A DNA stretch of 64,000 bases from Symsagittifera roscoffensis (Eukaryota > Xenacoelomorpha > Acoela > Convolutidae): NCBI RefSeq assembly GCF_963678635.1, contig NC_087062.1, positions 91,055,845-91,119,844 of the forward strand, in the 5' to 3' direction. This document shows, one piece after another, positions 29,696-40,780 of the stretch. The translations under genes and the position numbers were made by a program. The stretch's first letter is position 1; each line of letters starts with the position of its first letter. The notes under the pieces are model-generated. The model did not search any database. It worked only from the letters and a program-made list of their open reading frames with translations, and was not told where the DNA came from.

Positions 29696-30147
29696 TCTGA
29701 AAACCCTTGATAACGCCCCACTTCGGGCACTTTATTCAGTTTACTGGTTTAAATTGCTAGGTTGATCGAAACGATCGAACTTGTAAAACAGTATGGGTAT
29801 ACTATTTAATTAATATAAAGGTTTGATCCAACTAATCTGGTGTCAAAGTCACTGTCTTTTTTCGTTTTATGGTTTTTGTTCCTTTTTCTATTCTTTTTTG
29901 GTTTTTGTTTTGCTTTTTGTCTTTTTGCTCGTGTTTTTGTCCCCCTAGTTGCCCCCCTTTACTCGGTTAGCTAAGCCTCGTTCGGAGAGCGTACCAGGAA
30001 ATTTTCTCGAGTTTTCTTAAAAAGCTATCACGGTACAACCGGAAGGTTTGCACGTTCCTGTCGAACCGTACCGCCGGTACTCTAGAATGGGCATTCAGCC
30101 CGAAGCTGTCTCAAGTGGGTTCGACTCCGTAGTCTTGATGTCGTAAA

Positions 30148-30162
30148 CACCCAGGAGCGCCA
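30148..30162 (-). promoter_or_regulatory. Candidate primer-binding site
   Basis: In sense orientation the leader reads TGGCGCTCCTGGGTG beginning 11 bases after the end of the 5' LTR. TGG start is what a tRNA 3' CCA primer requires. I cannot name the matching tRNA, and the spacing is larger than the usual few bases, so the call is tentative. Confidence 0.4.
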
Positions 30163-30173
30163 TAAAAACACTA

Positions 30174-31053
30174 TGTAACATTCGTCTACTACAGTCACAC
30201 ATGAGGCTTAAGAAAATAGGCCCTATAACCACTGGCTCAAGGGTCAGGGACACTATCTCTTGTGTTTTCCCACCTCAAGAACGGTCGGAGCCAGTTCGGT
30301 TCGCTTGTGACATGAGACTACGACCCGTTACAGCTTAAAGGCTACTACTAAAATATCCCCCCACTCTAGAATTAAGAACGTCCCCATACTTAGGTCTCTA
30401 GATACCCAAAATACATGAACGCCGTTAAAAACCGGGTTGGAACAATCCGTTAGGTTACTTTTTATTAGACAGTGTAACTTTGATCCATTTCAGATGGATC
30501 AACCTAAAACTCGCCTTACCTCAACATAACAATCACAAAACACACTCTAGAAATTAAATTCGTACTCACATATCAGCGCTCTCAAGAGTTGGGAAAATAA
30601 TCCAGCCAGTAACTAACTCAAGAAATAAATAACTAAAAGAAGTTCAATGTTTTATAGTTTGGACAACAAGGATAAGTTTATGCTCTAGAATTTGAGTTCT
30701 CTTGGACCGTTGGGACACTCTAGTTGTCCGCCTTTCCGCCGAAGGTTCACTCTGGTCCAGCTTTAATAATCGCTCTCTCGGGGATACTCTGTCTTCTATT
30801 TTAAGTAGAACAGCTCTACTTTCGTTCACTATGATGGAAATTGCGAATAGCAATTTCCCACTCGTTTTTATTTGACCACTTCCCCGCAATTGTTCTAAAA
30901 TTGTTCTGATTTCTTTTTCTGATTTTCAGTTATCGCGAGAAAATCGTGCATGACATGTTCCATTCGAAATTTTGAAAGATTAAATTTCACTTCAAAATCA
31001 AGTATTTTCTGCTCTTCTCAAGGTCAAACTTCCAAATATGACCGACTGGCACA
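30174..31053 (-). repeat. 5' LTR of the giant element
   Basis: 880 bp, TG...CA, matching 8176-9056 apart from one indel and two substitutions. It should carry the promoter. In sense orientation a TATA-like AAATAAAAAC occurs in the first third (plus-strand T-rich run near 30866), and an AATAAA hexamer lies at 30461-30466. The right flank begins GCTATCAAAAAAGCG, which matches a dispersed repeat, so the element sits within older repeats. Confidence 0.95.
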
Positions 31054-31210
31054 GCTATCAAAAAAGCGTCAATCATAAATTGTTCTAGAAATTTAAAGAG
31101 CTTAAAGGGCATCTACTTTTTTCTTCGAAATTTGAGATTTTTTCAAGAAACTCACTGGTTTTTTTTAAATATTTACGTGCGTTCATTACTCTTTCCAATC
31201 TTCGATTGGC
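31054..31210 (+). repeat. Dispersed repeat family 2, copy at the element's right flank
   Basis: The blocks TATCAAAAAAGCG, TTCTAGAAAT, AAGAGCTTAAAGGGCATC, TTCATTACTCTTTCCAATC and TTGGCTATGTT occur in the same order at 52278-52450. More decayed versions are at 54465-54600 and 63205-63330. No coding capacity. Probably remains of a non-autonomous element. Confidence 0.65.
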
Positions 31211-32874
31211 TATGTTCTTAGTATACAGTTTTAAAAAAATAGAAGTTTTAAATTTTTTGAATAAAAGTAGTTCAAATTTTGAATAAAAGTAGTTCAAATC
31301 ACTTGTAGAGGATCTTTCATCTGACATACTCAATTGTTGAATAATCAAAAAAAAAATACTATCACTTAGCTAGTAATTAGCTCAAGCCCGTTTAAGGTTG
31401 TAACTGTCTTTTCAAAAAAATATTCTCACTTTTTTCGGGTTTCTGGTTTTTGTCCTAGTTTCTGTCGGTTCATTTTCTGTTTTTAAGGCTTGTTTTTATC
31501 TGGTAGGGTTTTTATTGGTTTGCTTTTCAAAGCATGGGTTTTGTTCCAATTTAAGCAGTTTTTACTATAACGATTTTGACTTTCTTCAGGTTATTTTTTT
31601 TTATTTAAAAGAATAAATTAAATTATTTGTATCTTGTTTCATAATTGTTTCATAGTTAACCTGGAGGTGAAGAAGACGCCTGGAATGGCAAAGGGTGACT
31701 TTGAAATTGACCAGGAACTGTTTTTTTTCAAACTGGAAATATTCCTTTCCAAGAAATGTCGGCCTTTATTTTGTCTGCTCATGTTTTGTCGGCTTAGTTG
31801 CCACATCAAAGAATTGATTTTTTTTGTACGCAATTTTCAATGAAGTTGGTTTTAGGGTTTCACATTACTCGAGCACTTTTCAGTTTTACCAGTCTTGAAT
31901 TGCTGTTTTTTTTAAGCTGAAAAACTATTCGGCTTGAATCCTTTCGGCTGATATTTAATCGGCTTAGTGACTTATTTTGGGGTCATTTCAAAGGAAGTAT
32001 GAGTTTTATGCTTCATTCTGGATCGCATAAAATGCTAGAATTCTAAGAATATAATCTATTGTTTAAAGTTTTTTCATGACAACAATTATATTTTCGAGTC
32101 TACGGGAAAATAGTTATGTTTCGTCGGCTCAGTTGTCGCCTCTTAATTATTTGTTTTGAGTTTTCATAAATTGCCGTCTATTGTGTTTATGGACGTGTTT
32201 TCCGCAAATTGAACATGATTCCAGGCAATATTTTGATCTTTTTAAGTTTTTTTTGGAATTAGTGGCTTTCTCTTCCTGTATGCTAGCTTGCACTGCTTTT
32301 TACCCTTGTGATAAGCAAGCGTTATCAAACTGGAATATCCATTTTTTCTAGTTAGCAACTTGTTTAACAAAATCAGTTGAATCATTTCTGCAGCACATGC
32401 GCAATTTTTTGAAATTTCAAATGTAACCACTGGCTGAATACTAGTTACTGCAGGGTAAATTCATGGGGGACTTGAAACTTTTACAGTTTTTTACATAGTG
32501 AGTTTTTTTCCGGCTCAACTGGTGCCTCCTCAAAGATTGTCGGCCTTGTTTCCGCTTCGTAAGTTTTGTCCAGTTGCTAATTTGAATTTCAATTGTCTTG
32601 CTTGGCAGTTTTGTTTAGACTTATTATTTGTTAAAAACATGTATTATGAAAGTTTAACGATTTTTTTATTTTATTTTTTTTGAGACGCTTTAGAAAAAAA
32701 TTAATACTTTTTGCAAAAACATGTTTTTGCTCAAAAACCTTTCTACAGAATTTCAAAAAAATGGCAAACATGGAGAAAACGTCTACGTTTTTTTTTGTGC
32801 CTGCATACTCCTCGGGTCTCTTTTTCGTTTCCCCTTTTGTCTACAGTCTTCGAGAACGTCGGGGGGATTTGACC
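31211..32874. other. Repeat-derived non-coding DNA
   Basis: Very AT-rich with long T runs and no convincing gene. It carries scattered pieces of dispersed family 1 (GTCGGCTTAGTTGCC-like at 31788, a variant at 32113, and the GATAAGCAAGCG and GACGTGTTTTCC...AAATTGAACAT blocks near 32190-32330). Confidence 0.5.
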
Positions 32875-33715
32875 GATATTTTTTGTCTACTCAAAAACTA
32901 ACCTCAATTTTCAACACACAAAGTTGTCGTCTTCGGAAAAGTCAATTTTTTGATTTTTTGCAAAATTTTTTTAATACAATCAAAAAATACCCTTCTAAAT
33001 CTGAGATTTTGGGTTCAATCCAAAAAACGAATTGTGTTAAGCTCCTTTGCATATGCTACTACGCCCTAAATTTTTATACAAAACAAATTTTGGCCCTCGG
33101 AAAAGTCATTATTTTGATTTTTTGACCGTTTTTTGAAACTTTTCTATCAAAATAATAGATTGGGTGAATTTCTTCTAAGCAAGCGGCTACCCTCTTTCTT
33201 TAAAAGAAAAAGTTATGATACTCGGAAATGGCAACACTGTTTTTTGACCATTTTTGGTCTTTTCTCTAACAATCATGCCAAAACTGATATCATGGGATTC
33301 ATCAACCCAACAGGTTGTTGGAAGCTTCATTTGCTACGCCAGTTTCTGCTGGAAAAAAGTTATAGCCTTTAAACAAGTGAAAGCTTTGAAAATTGGACCA
33401 TTTTTGGAAGTTTTTTTAATCGACTCGAAAATTATTTGCCAATTCTCAAGTTAAGTATTCAATCGAAAAATGCGGTTTTGGAAATTTCCCTGCTTTACCG
33501 GCCACGACCTGCGTTTAGAAGAAAAAAGTTACTAGTTTTTGAATTTTGACTTTTTTATAGAAACTTCTTTTATTTTCTTTAAAGTTACCCTATCAACTCT
33601 GAGACTAAAAATTCAATCGAAAAAAGCGGTTGCGCGAATTCTTACTACAGAAGAGGCTACTCCTCATTTTGTAAGAGATAAGCTAGGTTGTTAGAAAAAT
33701 TCCAAAATTTTAAAA
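32875..33715. repeat. Diverged tandem repeat, about five units of ~150 bp
   Basis: An anchor of the form GATTTTTTG/GACCATTTTTGG recurs near 32955, 33113, 33237, 33386 and 33540 (spacings 158, 124, 149, 154). Each anchor is followed by similar blocks (ATTCAATCGAAAAA.GCGG-like and GC.ACTAC.CC-like). Units are much diverged, as in an old satellite-like array. Confidence 0.5.
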
Positions 33716-34861
33716 ATTTTCATTCTTCTCACTTTAGTTGGGAAACAACTAAGATTTTGGGCAAAGTCTAATTTTTCAAATTACGCATTCCGTCCCGCAT
33801 CAGTATAGCAAATTCAAAAATATTACATGCTTATATCTAGCTTTAGCTGAGCCCTAGGTGTCCTTCATCGAGACATACAAAAATTTTGGTTCACCTATTT
33901 TTTTTTCGACTCATGCTTTTTATGATTGTGTTGTATCGCAAGTGGTGCGAAGTTCTGCTTTGCCTCTGTAAGATATAAAAAAAACTTGTAAATATAAAGT
34001 TTTTTCTGTATTGTTTCAACTGCTGGGAACGTGTTTCCCTTTTTGGTTCTCGAAAATATATGAATAATCGATAATCAGCTGTCGGTAGCCTCTTTGCACT
34101 TGCACTTTTTTTTGCTTTGAGGATTTTGATATAGATATGTCAGACAATTCAATTCAGATAAATGACCCATTTTTCTGGCCCATTTTGTTCTGAAAATTGT
34201 TTGTTACGAAAATTGTTTGTTACGAAGAATTGAGTTACAAGTTTTTTTGAGTAATTTAAGTTTCAATTTTTAATAAAATTTTTCAAGTAATGTTTTTTAT
34301 TTAACTAATTTTTTGTAGCTTTGTTTCTGTAAAACTTGTAACACTTTGGATTAATGTGCGCAGATTTTTTTTACTAGCCTGCGATTGTTTGCTAGCGATT
34401 AGCATGCGTTATCACTGCGGTACATACTTTTTATTGTGAACAATTTGTCAAAAAGAATTACTGAATCATTTTTTGAAATCTGCATTTTCGTCAACCAACA
34501 GACATTTGGCCCATGTCTGCGTATCAAATTCTCGTTCTATCATTAAATTTATTTTAGTTTGATTTTTTTACCAACTCCTGTTCGGTTTTTTGTTTATCGT
34601 TTTTTTTTTGCTTACTGGGCTTTAATGTTTTCATCGTTTACCTGATCAGTAACTGGCCCATAATGCGCTGCTGGATGAGCGAAATAAATTTCCTACGCAA
34701 GTGAGTTTTTTATGGTAATTTATGATTTTTTTGGTTTCGATGCAAATTAAATTATCAATTGTCCTATTCAAGACTAATTGAAACAAAGATTTTAAAAATT
34801 TTGGTAGATCTAGTTTTTCTCGACATTTCAAGATATTTTATTCCGATTTTCGGTTTTCGTT
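33716..34861. other. Non-coding, AT-rich; end motif of dispersed family 1
   Basis: No gene seen. GTATCGCAAGTGGTGCGAAG at 33933 is the end motif of dispersed repeat family 1. A short direct repeat GAAAATTGTTTGTTACGAA occurs near 34190-34225. Confidence 0.5.
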
Positions 34862-35432
34862 GCAATTCATGTCTGTTTGTTTGTCTTGCTATGTTTGTAA
34901 TTATTGCAAATGATTCCAAGCTCCACTTTGCCTCTGTGTAAATTTGTTGATTTTTTTTGGAAATTTTCTATCTTATTTACACAACACTTGTATTCTTTAT
35001 TTCAGTGGAACTCTCTTATTGCATCGCAGCGTTCTTTTGAAAATTTGTCGCGTTCATCTAAGCAACGTGTGCTTTGTTCACAGTTTTTAAGAGTCGATTA
35101 ACGTAGTTCAGACTCTTATATAGGTCGAGATGATTTTTTTGTTTTTCGAGGAAAGTCTCAAGTTTTTTCTAGGCTCAAATATACTTTGCTTTGTCGAGGT
35201 TTAGCTTTTGATTTCTTTTTAAGTTCAGTTCAATTCCTGAATTTCCACGGGATAATTTTTTCAGATGCTGTTTTCTTCTATTGCAACGAAGTTAAGCTTC
35301 GCGAACATTATTTTCTGCTTCAATTATTGAAGAGCAGTTGCTAATTCACATTTTAATCAGACCACTCGCTCAAAATTTAAATATTATACAGTAAATCGAT
35401 GTGAATTGAATTAACGATGTTTATTGAAAGTC
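34862..35432. repeat. 570-bp tandem duplication, copy A
   Basis: 571 bp followed directly by a near-identical second copy (35433-36001). By eye the copies differ at about five or six places. The unit contains repeat-family pieces (CTCTTATATAGGTCGAG, and a CTTCGCGAAC end) but no gene. 65-codon frames repeated in both copies are by-products. Confidence 0.95.
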
Positions 35433-36001
35433 GCAATTCATGTCTGTTTGTTTGTCTTGCTATGTTTGTAATTATTGCAAATGATTCCAAGCTCCACTTT
35501 GCCTCTGTGTAAATTTGTTGATTTTTTTTGGAAATTTTCTATCTTATTTACACAACACTTTTATTCTTTATTTCAGTGGAACTCTCTTATTGCATCGCAG
35601 CGTTCTTTTGAAAATTTGTCGCGTTCATCTAAGCAACGTGTGCTTTGTTCACAGTTTTTAAGAGTCGATTAACGTAGTTCAGACTCTTATATAGGTCGAG
35701 ATGATTTTTTTGTTTTTCGAGGAAAGTCTCAAGTTTTTTAGGCTCAAATATACTTTGCTTTGTCAAGGTTTAGCTTCTGATTTCTTTTTAAGTTCAGTTC
35801 AATTCCTGAATTTCCACGGGATAATTTTTTCAGATGCTGTTTTCTTCTATTGCAACGAAGTTAAGCTTCGCGAACAATATTTTCTGCTTCAATTATTGAA
35901 GAGCAGTTGCTAATTCACATTTTAATCAGACCACTCGCTCAAAATTTAAATATTATACAGTAAATCGATGTGAATTGAATTAACGATGTTTATTGAAAGT
36001 C
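35433..36001. repeat. 570-bp tandem duplication, copy B
   Basis: Second unit of the direct duplication. Differences from copy A include TTTTATTC for TTGTATTC, loss of CT before AGGCTC, CAAGG for CGAGG, and CAATAT for CATTAT. Recent event, possibly still polymorphic. Confidence 0.95.
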
Positions 36002-36637
36002 TTAAGTTTTTTGGACGGATTTTCAAAAATACTTAAGGGATTCGAAGCGATTTGCGAGAGTTGTATCAAAATCCTTTACTCGAGGACCTTTGGATTAAAG
36101 TCGCTCTCTTTATACTATGGTACGATTACAGAAGCATCTCTCTAGTAGCAGTAACATCCTGAAGAATTCTTTGAAGAATATTTTTTTAAGGCAGCTTCTC
36201 TGATTTCTCATGATTTCATGAACTGATGTGTATATATTTTTTTTATATTCTGAAAGTATCATTGCTATTTCGTGACTAGTTTTCGTGATTGATCATTGGA
36301 GAGCCTTTGCTTTCGCAGTTTAATTTTAATACCCCTCCCTGGATTTTTCTTTGGCTAGTCATTTAATCAGGGCTTGTTACATTTTTTTTCTGAAAAATAT
36401 TTTGATCTCTCATGATTGCCTGTCAAAAGATTTTTTTAACAAAAATAGCAAGTTGTCTTTTATAATGATATAGTTACAAAAGTCAATATATTTTTCTCCA
36501 TACAAAAATGTAGAGCATTATAATTACTATATTCAAAAATTGTTTTCTTTTGTTCAGTTTAATTAAATGAGTGACTTCGGGTGAGAATAATTTGCTTCCA
36601 CATTTTTTCATTTAACTTCGCAGCAGTGTATCGAGTC
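36002..36637. other. Region downstream of the Sox gene, likely 3' UTR in part
   Basis: No protein frame. In gene orientation the first poly(A)-like hexamer after the stop is ATTAAA (plus-strand 36558-36563, about 75 bases downstream); others lie at 36362 and 36319-36330. No AATAAA was seen. The 3' UTR end is therefore unresolved. Confidence 0.35.
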
Positions 36638-38081
36638 TCAGGGATTGCTCTGGACTGGAGCCAAAATGTAGGAGAGTGGATTTTTCAACTGGTTGTTTGA
36701 AGTCGCATTCGATACAGCGGGGTGATTCTGCATGCCCAAAAGGGATCCCATGTTTTCCTGAACTTGTCCAAGTCCATTTTGATTGCCCTCAAGTTTCATT
36801 TTTATCATATTTTGCCCACAGTTTATCCCAGAATTGCTGTGATTATGTTGTTGATTTTGAATACTGTTGTTGTTTTGTTGCTGTTGCATTGCATTATGGG
36901 TGTTATTTTGCAGCCGGTTTCCACTACTCTGCATGTTTCCGGCCTGAAGTATCTGGCTGTGGTTGTTTCCGCCCATAGCGGAACTGTTGTACATGGACTG
37001 CCCGGCCATCAGGTTCCCGTAGAACGCGGGAAGAAATGAAGCAGCATTCTGAGCATTGGCGATACTAGTTATGACTGAGGCTGCACTGGTGTTGGTGTTC
37101 ATCATTGTTGAGTTATTTGCCGTGAACAAGTTCTGCTGGTTTTGTTGCTGCTGCTGTTGGTGAAGACTAGAACCCATGGATGCATTTACGGCGTCCAGTT
37201 TGGATGCGATCAAAGCGGGGTCCGGAACTAGTCCACTGAAAGGGGAGAACTGGGCAGCTAGTGAGGCGGTGGGGGCTGTGTTTGCAGCGAAGAAGTTCAT
37301 CGGATTCGTGAACCAGTTGTTGGCACCTGGAGTGCTGTGAGGGACGCCTGTTGGCTTGAAGAAACTGGCTGCTTGTGGGTTCAGAGAGCCGAACATACCT
37401 GAAATTAAAGAACACAAGTTTAGTTTGTGGTGTTCTCATTAAAATCATTGTTCATGAATGAACGGTAAAAATGATCTTCTTAAGGCGTATCTTTATAACT
37501 TTTTCTGTCATAGAAAAAATATTGATTTTTTACTTGCCGTGGAATTTTTTTCGGATTTTTATTTCGATGTTTTCGGAAATCAATTTGTTCTTTAAGTAGT
37601 TTTTTTCCCCCAATTGTTTTCAGTTTGGAAATTCAACCCTGATTTCTAATTTTTTGAAGATATTGTGCGTTGTGACGTAAAAGTGTGACAAACCTGCAGT
37701 GGCAGCTGGGTGTGCGAACAGTCCTCTGGCAGTGGAGAGGGGATCATTGAAACTGGCGATGTATGGCATCGGGAACCCATATCTGTCCTTCTTCAGAAAC
37801 GACTTGGGTTTCCTTCTAGGCCTGTACTTGTAGTCGGGATGCTCTTTCATGTGCAGCGCCCGAAGCCGCTTCGCCTCGTCAATGAATGGTCGTTTCTCCG
37901 AGTCCGACAACAGTTTCCACTCAGCACCGAGTCGTTTGGATATTTCCGAGTTGTGCATTTTCGGGTTGTCTTGAGCCATTTGTCGCCTCTTTCCACGACT
38001 CCAAACCATGAAGGCATTCATTGGACGTTTGACATGGTCGCTGTCCTTTCCTTCGGTTGAATTTGTCGGACTTAGAGACAT
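36638..38081 (-). CDS. SoxB2: SoxB2-type (SOX14/SOX21-like) HMG-box transcription factor, two exons
   Basis: Exon 1 is 38081-37694 (388 nt), intron 37693-37399 (295 nt, GT...AG; donor GCAG|GTTTGT, acceptor TTTCAG|GT), exon 2 37398-36638 (761 nt). Joined coding length is 1149 nt, 382 residues plus TGA, with a phase-1 junction. The HMG box (~residues 15-95) carries [24 protein letters not shown] and [14 protein letters not shown], which define group B Sox proteins. The following [12 protein letters not shown] matches the post-HMG segment of SOX14/SOX21 rather than SOX1/2/3. The rest is Gln/Asn/Ser/Met-rich low-complexity sequence ending [10 protein letters not shown], a likely transregulatory region. 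The first ATG precedes the box with A at -3. The family binds the DNA minor groove in the nucleus and regulates neural and epithelial development. Subgroup call rests on the short linker; transcript evidence would be needed for extra 5' exons. Confidence 0.9.
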
Positions 38082-39687
38082 TCTTTCTTCTTGATTTGTG
38101 ATTGATTCGCAAGTTTTTATCTTTCTTCAGGAAAATAACGGAATTAGTTTTTTGCTGAATAGTTTTTGAAATTTACTGAAAGTTTTTTTAACGAACTGAT
38201 TCGTATTCGATGTTTTTATTGACTGTTTTTATTGAGTTTTGACAAATTGAAATGGAGTGTGTGTTTGTGAAGGTGTAAAAGGAAGGAAGTGAAATAATGA
38301 TCTTATGGACTTAAATTGTGGCAAGTAGCTTTTAAAAATTAATGTCAAATTTCAATTGGATTGCAGTTGTTAAGTGCTGCTGCTGGAGTTGAAATTATGC
38401 TTCAGGTATTCACCTATTGAGCTCCATCAGCAAGGAACCAGCTTGAATGTGATTGGACAATCATTCCAACAAATAGGAGAATAGATATCTTCAAATTGAT
38501 TTACTCAGTGTAATACAGGATGTAAGATGTAACAAAGTATATTGATTCTAAAATGAATTAATGATAATAATCGTACCCTATCGCTATCATAATTAGGTCC
38601 AATGGTGACAAAATGTCAATTAAGTTTAACTATTAAATTTGGTTTCACGTGTTGGGAGCAAACATACCTCAACTGGGTTGACCGGAAGCATCAAAAATTG
38701 ATTTGATTGATTTACAGATGTAGTTTGTATGCTTTGTAAGAGATATCTCTTGTAAATTGGGGCCAGAAGAAATCCCCGCTGTTGGTTTAGTGCTCATTTA
38801 GGTAGCTGGTCAAATTTGGTCAGTCTTTGTAGCTTGAAATATCATCACTTCTCAAGTGAATTTATTGGTTTAATTTATACCGGCATTGGCCAAGTAGTGT
38901 TGAAAGGTTGTTTGGGTGTTTGTTGTGCAGTCAATATCAGTTTATGATTTGATGGTTAATTATCATAATCAACTTGATAAGGTGTTTGAATGACAAGTAC
39001 AATTCACTCTCACTTCCTTTGGCGGATCTTAATTGATTTCATTGATCTGTTGTTGCAAAGTTTGCCAATTCATTTCAAATACGCACTTTACCAGATAAAG
39101 CCTCTCACATTCAAGTTTTATGTTTGCTTTTGTGATCCTCTTGTAATTTACAATCAACATCTACCGCGCGCTCTTCGATGTATAATCAATGATGTAGAGT
39201 ACTCTCTAGGCCAGCTCTTCGGTTTATGATCAATGATGTTGAGTATTCTCCAGGCCAAACCAGTCGTGTTTTCAACAAGCCACTACGATGGTATCAAAGA
39301 TCCGACAGCCACGCACACACAAGAAACTTAGATCTGCAGCTGTATTGAGTTCCAACAATTGGATGAAGTTAATTTATGCGCCAAGATACGCTGTTTTAGA
39401 AGGGCGCGCGAGAAAATATATACTGTTTGTTGGAATCCTTCAAAAAAGTGCCATAATGGACATTCTCAGCACGTTTGCTCAGAAATTCGCATGTGGCGCA
39501 GAAGTTGTTGGCTCTGATATCACGTATCAATTGCTTCAGGAGAACTGAAAAATTTAAAATGACGAAACTACCTACCTCTGAAAGTGGGGAGCAGCGTTGT
39601 CTTCGGATGTTTCTTGTGTTTAATTTTTTTCTCGTAAAATCAGACACCTCAAACGATCATCAGAACTGAGTCGAGTGATGTATCATA
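38082..39687. other. Upstream region of the Sox gene
   Basis: Non-coding, higher complexity than the repeat tracts. In gene orientation a weak core promoter is possible: AATAAAAAC (plus 38212-38220) lies about 23 bases before TCAGTT (plus 38194-38199), an initiator-like sequence. An inverted CCAAT (GATTGGAC) followed by AATCATTCC and AACAAATAG lies near 38450-38480. Short frames near 39290-39650 show no recognisable similarity. Confidence 0.35.
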
Positions 39688-39811
39688 TAGAAACCCCTTC
39701 ACAGTCGTGATTCGAACGACATTAAAAGGACCAGAAAGTTTTCTCAGCGTAGAAACCCTTTCACAGTCGTGATTCGAACGACATTAAAAGGACCAGAAAG
39801 TTTTCTCAGCG
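39688..39811. repeat. Two tandem 62-bp units
   Basis: Units 39688-39749 and 39750-39811 differ at one base. The motif (TTCACAGTCGTGATTCGAACGACATT) is broken up below 20 bases elsewhere: a diverged single copy, with the following TCGAGAA, lies at about 50255-50330, so the unit belongs to a dispersed family and was duplicated here. Confidence 0.9.
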
Positions 39812-40780
39812 TCGAGAAAAACCAGTTTGAAATTTTTTGTCTTTTAGTCTGAATTTCGAGCAAGTAAAGCGATTGAGTACTTTTTTTAACAGGAAGCTTT
39901 TGTTTAAGCTGTTAAAGCCTTAGTTTTCTCCAGGAAAACTAGTTTTTGATTATTAATTGTGGTTTTCCCTGCAAAAAAAAAACAAATGCAATTGTAGTAT
40001 ATTATGCTACCTTTGGTAATGTTATAAGCTTTATCTTGTTTTTCTCATCACACCAGGCACAGAAACGCACTCAGTTTTTAAAAGAAAAAGTACCTTTTTG
40101 AAAGTTTTTTTCTCAAAATCTTTGTGGTCGGAACTTTCTCTACTACTTCCACAACTGTCGGCTACTCTAGCTGATTATTAGATAAGGAACATTCTTGAAA
40201 TTCATTAGTTTTCGCGTGATCTTTTTTCTTGTTGAAATTTGAATGATCTTAAAAGCTTTTTGGTTTCCTTTAGTGGATTTAATATTTTCCAAATGTATGA
40301 TGGCTATATTGATGCTTTGTAAAGATACTTTTGCCATTTGATTCTTTTTGCCCAGTGCAGCTTCGCCTCTGTCAAAATGCAAATCGCGCTTGGTTGTCTT
40401 TCAGTTTCAATAGTGGATTTCAATTCCAGTGGAAAAATATGATCATTGATTTTGTGTTCTCAAATTGGGTTAGTTTGATCAAAAACGGTGATAAAAAAAT
40501 TTGAGGTCAAATAAATATTTTCTTGACATTACGAAAGTTAAAAATTTTTCAAAAAAGTCATTTTTCAAACTAGTTATTATCTGTTTGAGTTCAATTCTTA
40601 CTCTAGCGACGAGCATAATGTATTAGTACTAACCTTATTTTTTCTAACCGAACTCGCAAATAAAAATGTTCACTGAATGTGGAAGTGTTCACTTTTTTGC
40701 TATAATCACGATCTGTAGCATTGGAAATTTCATAGCATCTGCTCTCTGCTTTATTGTGGCTAGTATTTGCAATTTATCAA
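39812..40780. other. Repeat-derived non-coding DNA
   Basis: AT-rich, no gene. It contains a family 1 end-like motif (CAGTGCAGCTTCGCCTCTGTC near 40355-40375, given here as a near match) and family 2 upstream blocks near 40405-40500 (GGATTTCAATTCCAG, CTCAAATTGGGTTAG). Confidence 0.4.

Larger units (their letters stand above)
27717..30173 (-). other. Long 5' leader of the giant element
   Basis: 2.46 kb between the 5' LTR and the gag-pol ATG, far longer than usual for the group. It contains a candidate primer-binding site at 30148-30162, a 3 x 70-bp repeat at 29503-29695 and a ~14-bp minisatellite at about 28010-28682. Long frames across the minisatellite on both strands result from a 14-bp unit lacking stops. 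Retroelement leaders carry dimerisation and packaging signals; that role here is inference. Confidence 0.6.
8176..31053 (-). mobile_element. Giant 22.9 kb Ty3/gypsy-type LTR retrotransposon with extra 2959-codon ORF
   Basis: Complete element in minus-strand sense: 5' LTR 31053-30174, leader 30173-27717, gag-pol ORF 27716-18909, spacer 18908-18367, second ORF 18366-9487, 3' non-coding part 9486-9057, 3' LTR 9056-8176. The LTRs start TG and end CA, and by eye differ by one indel and two substitutions over ~880 bp, which means recent insertion. Both giant ORFs lack internal stops. At ~22.9 kb it is two to four times a usual Ty3/gypsy element and in the size class of known giants such as plant Ogre and planarian Burro. 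No target-site duplication is visible: the left flank ends ATAAT in the microsatellite and the right flank begins GCTAT. Its base composition is clearly less AT-rich than the host flank. The gag-pol protein supplies the replication enzymes; the second ORF's role is unknown. Confidence 0.93.
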
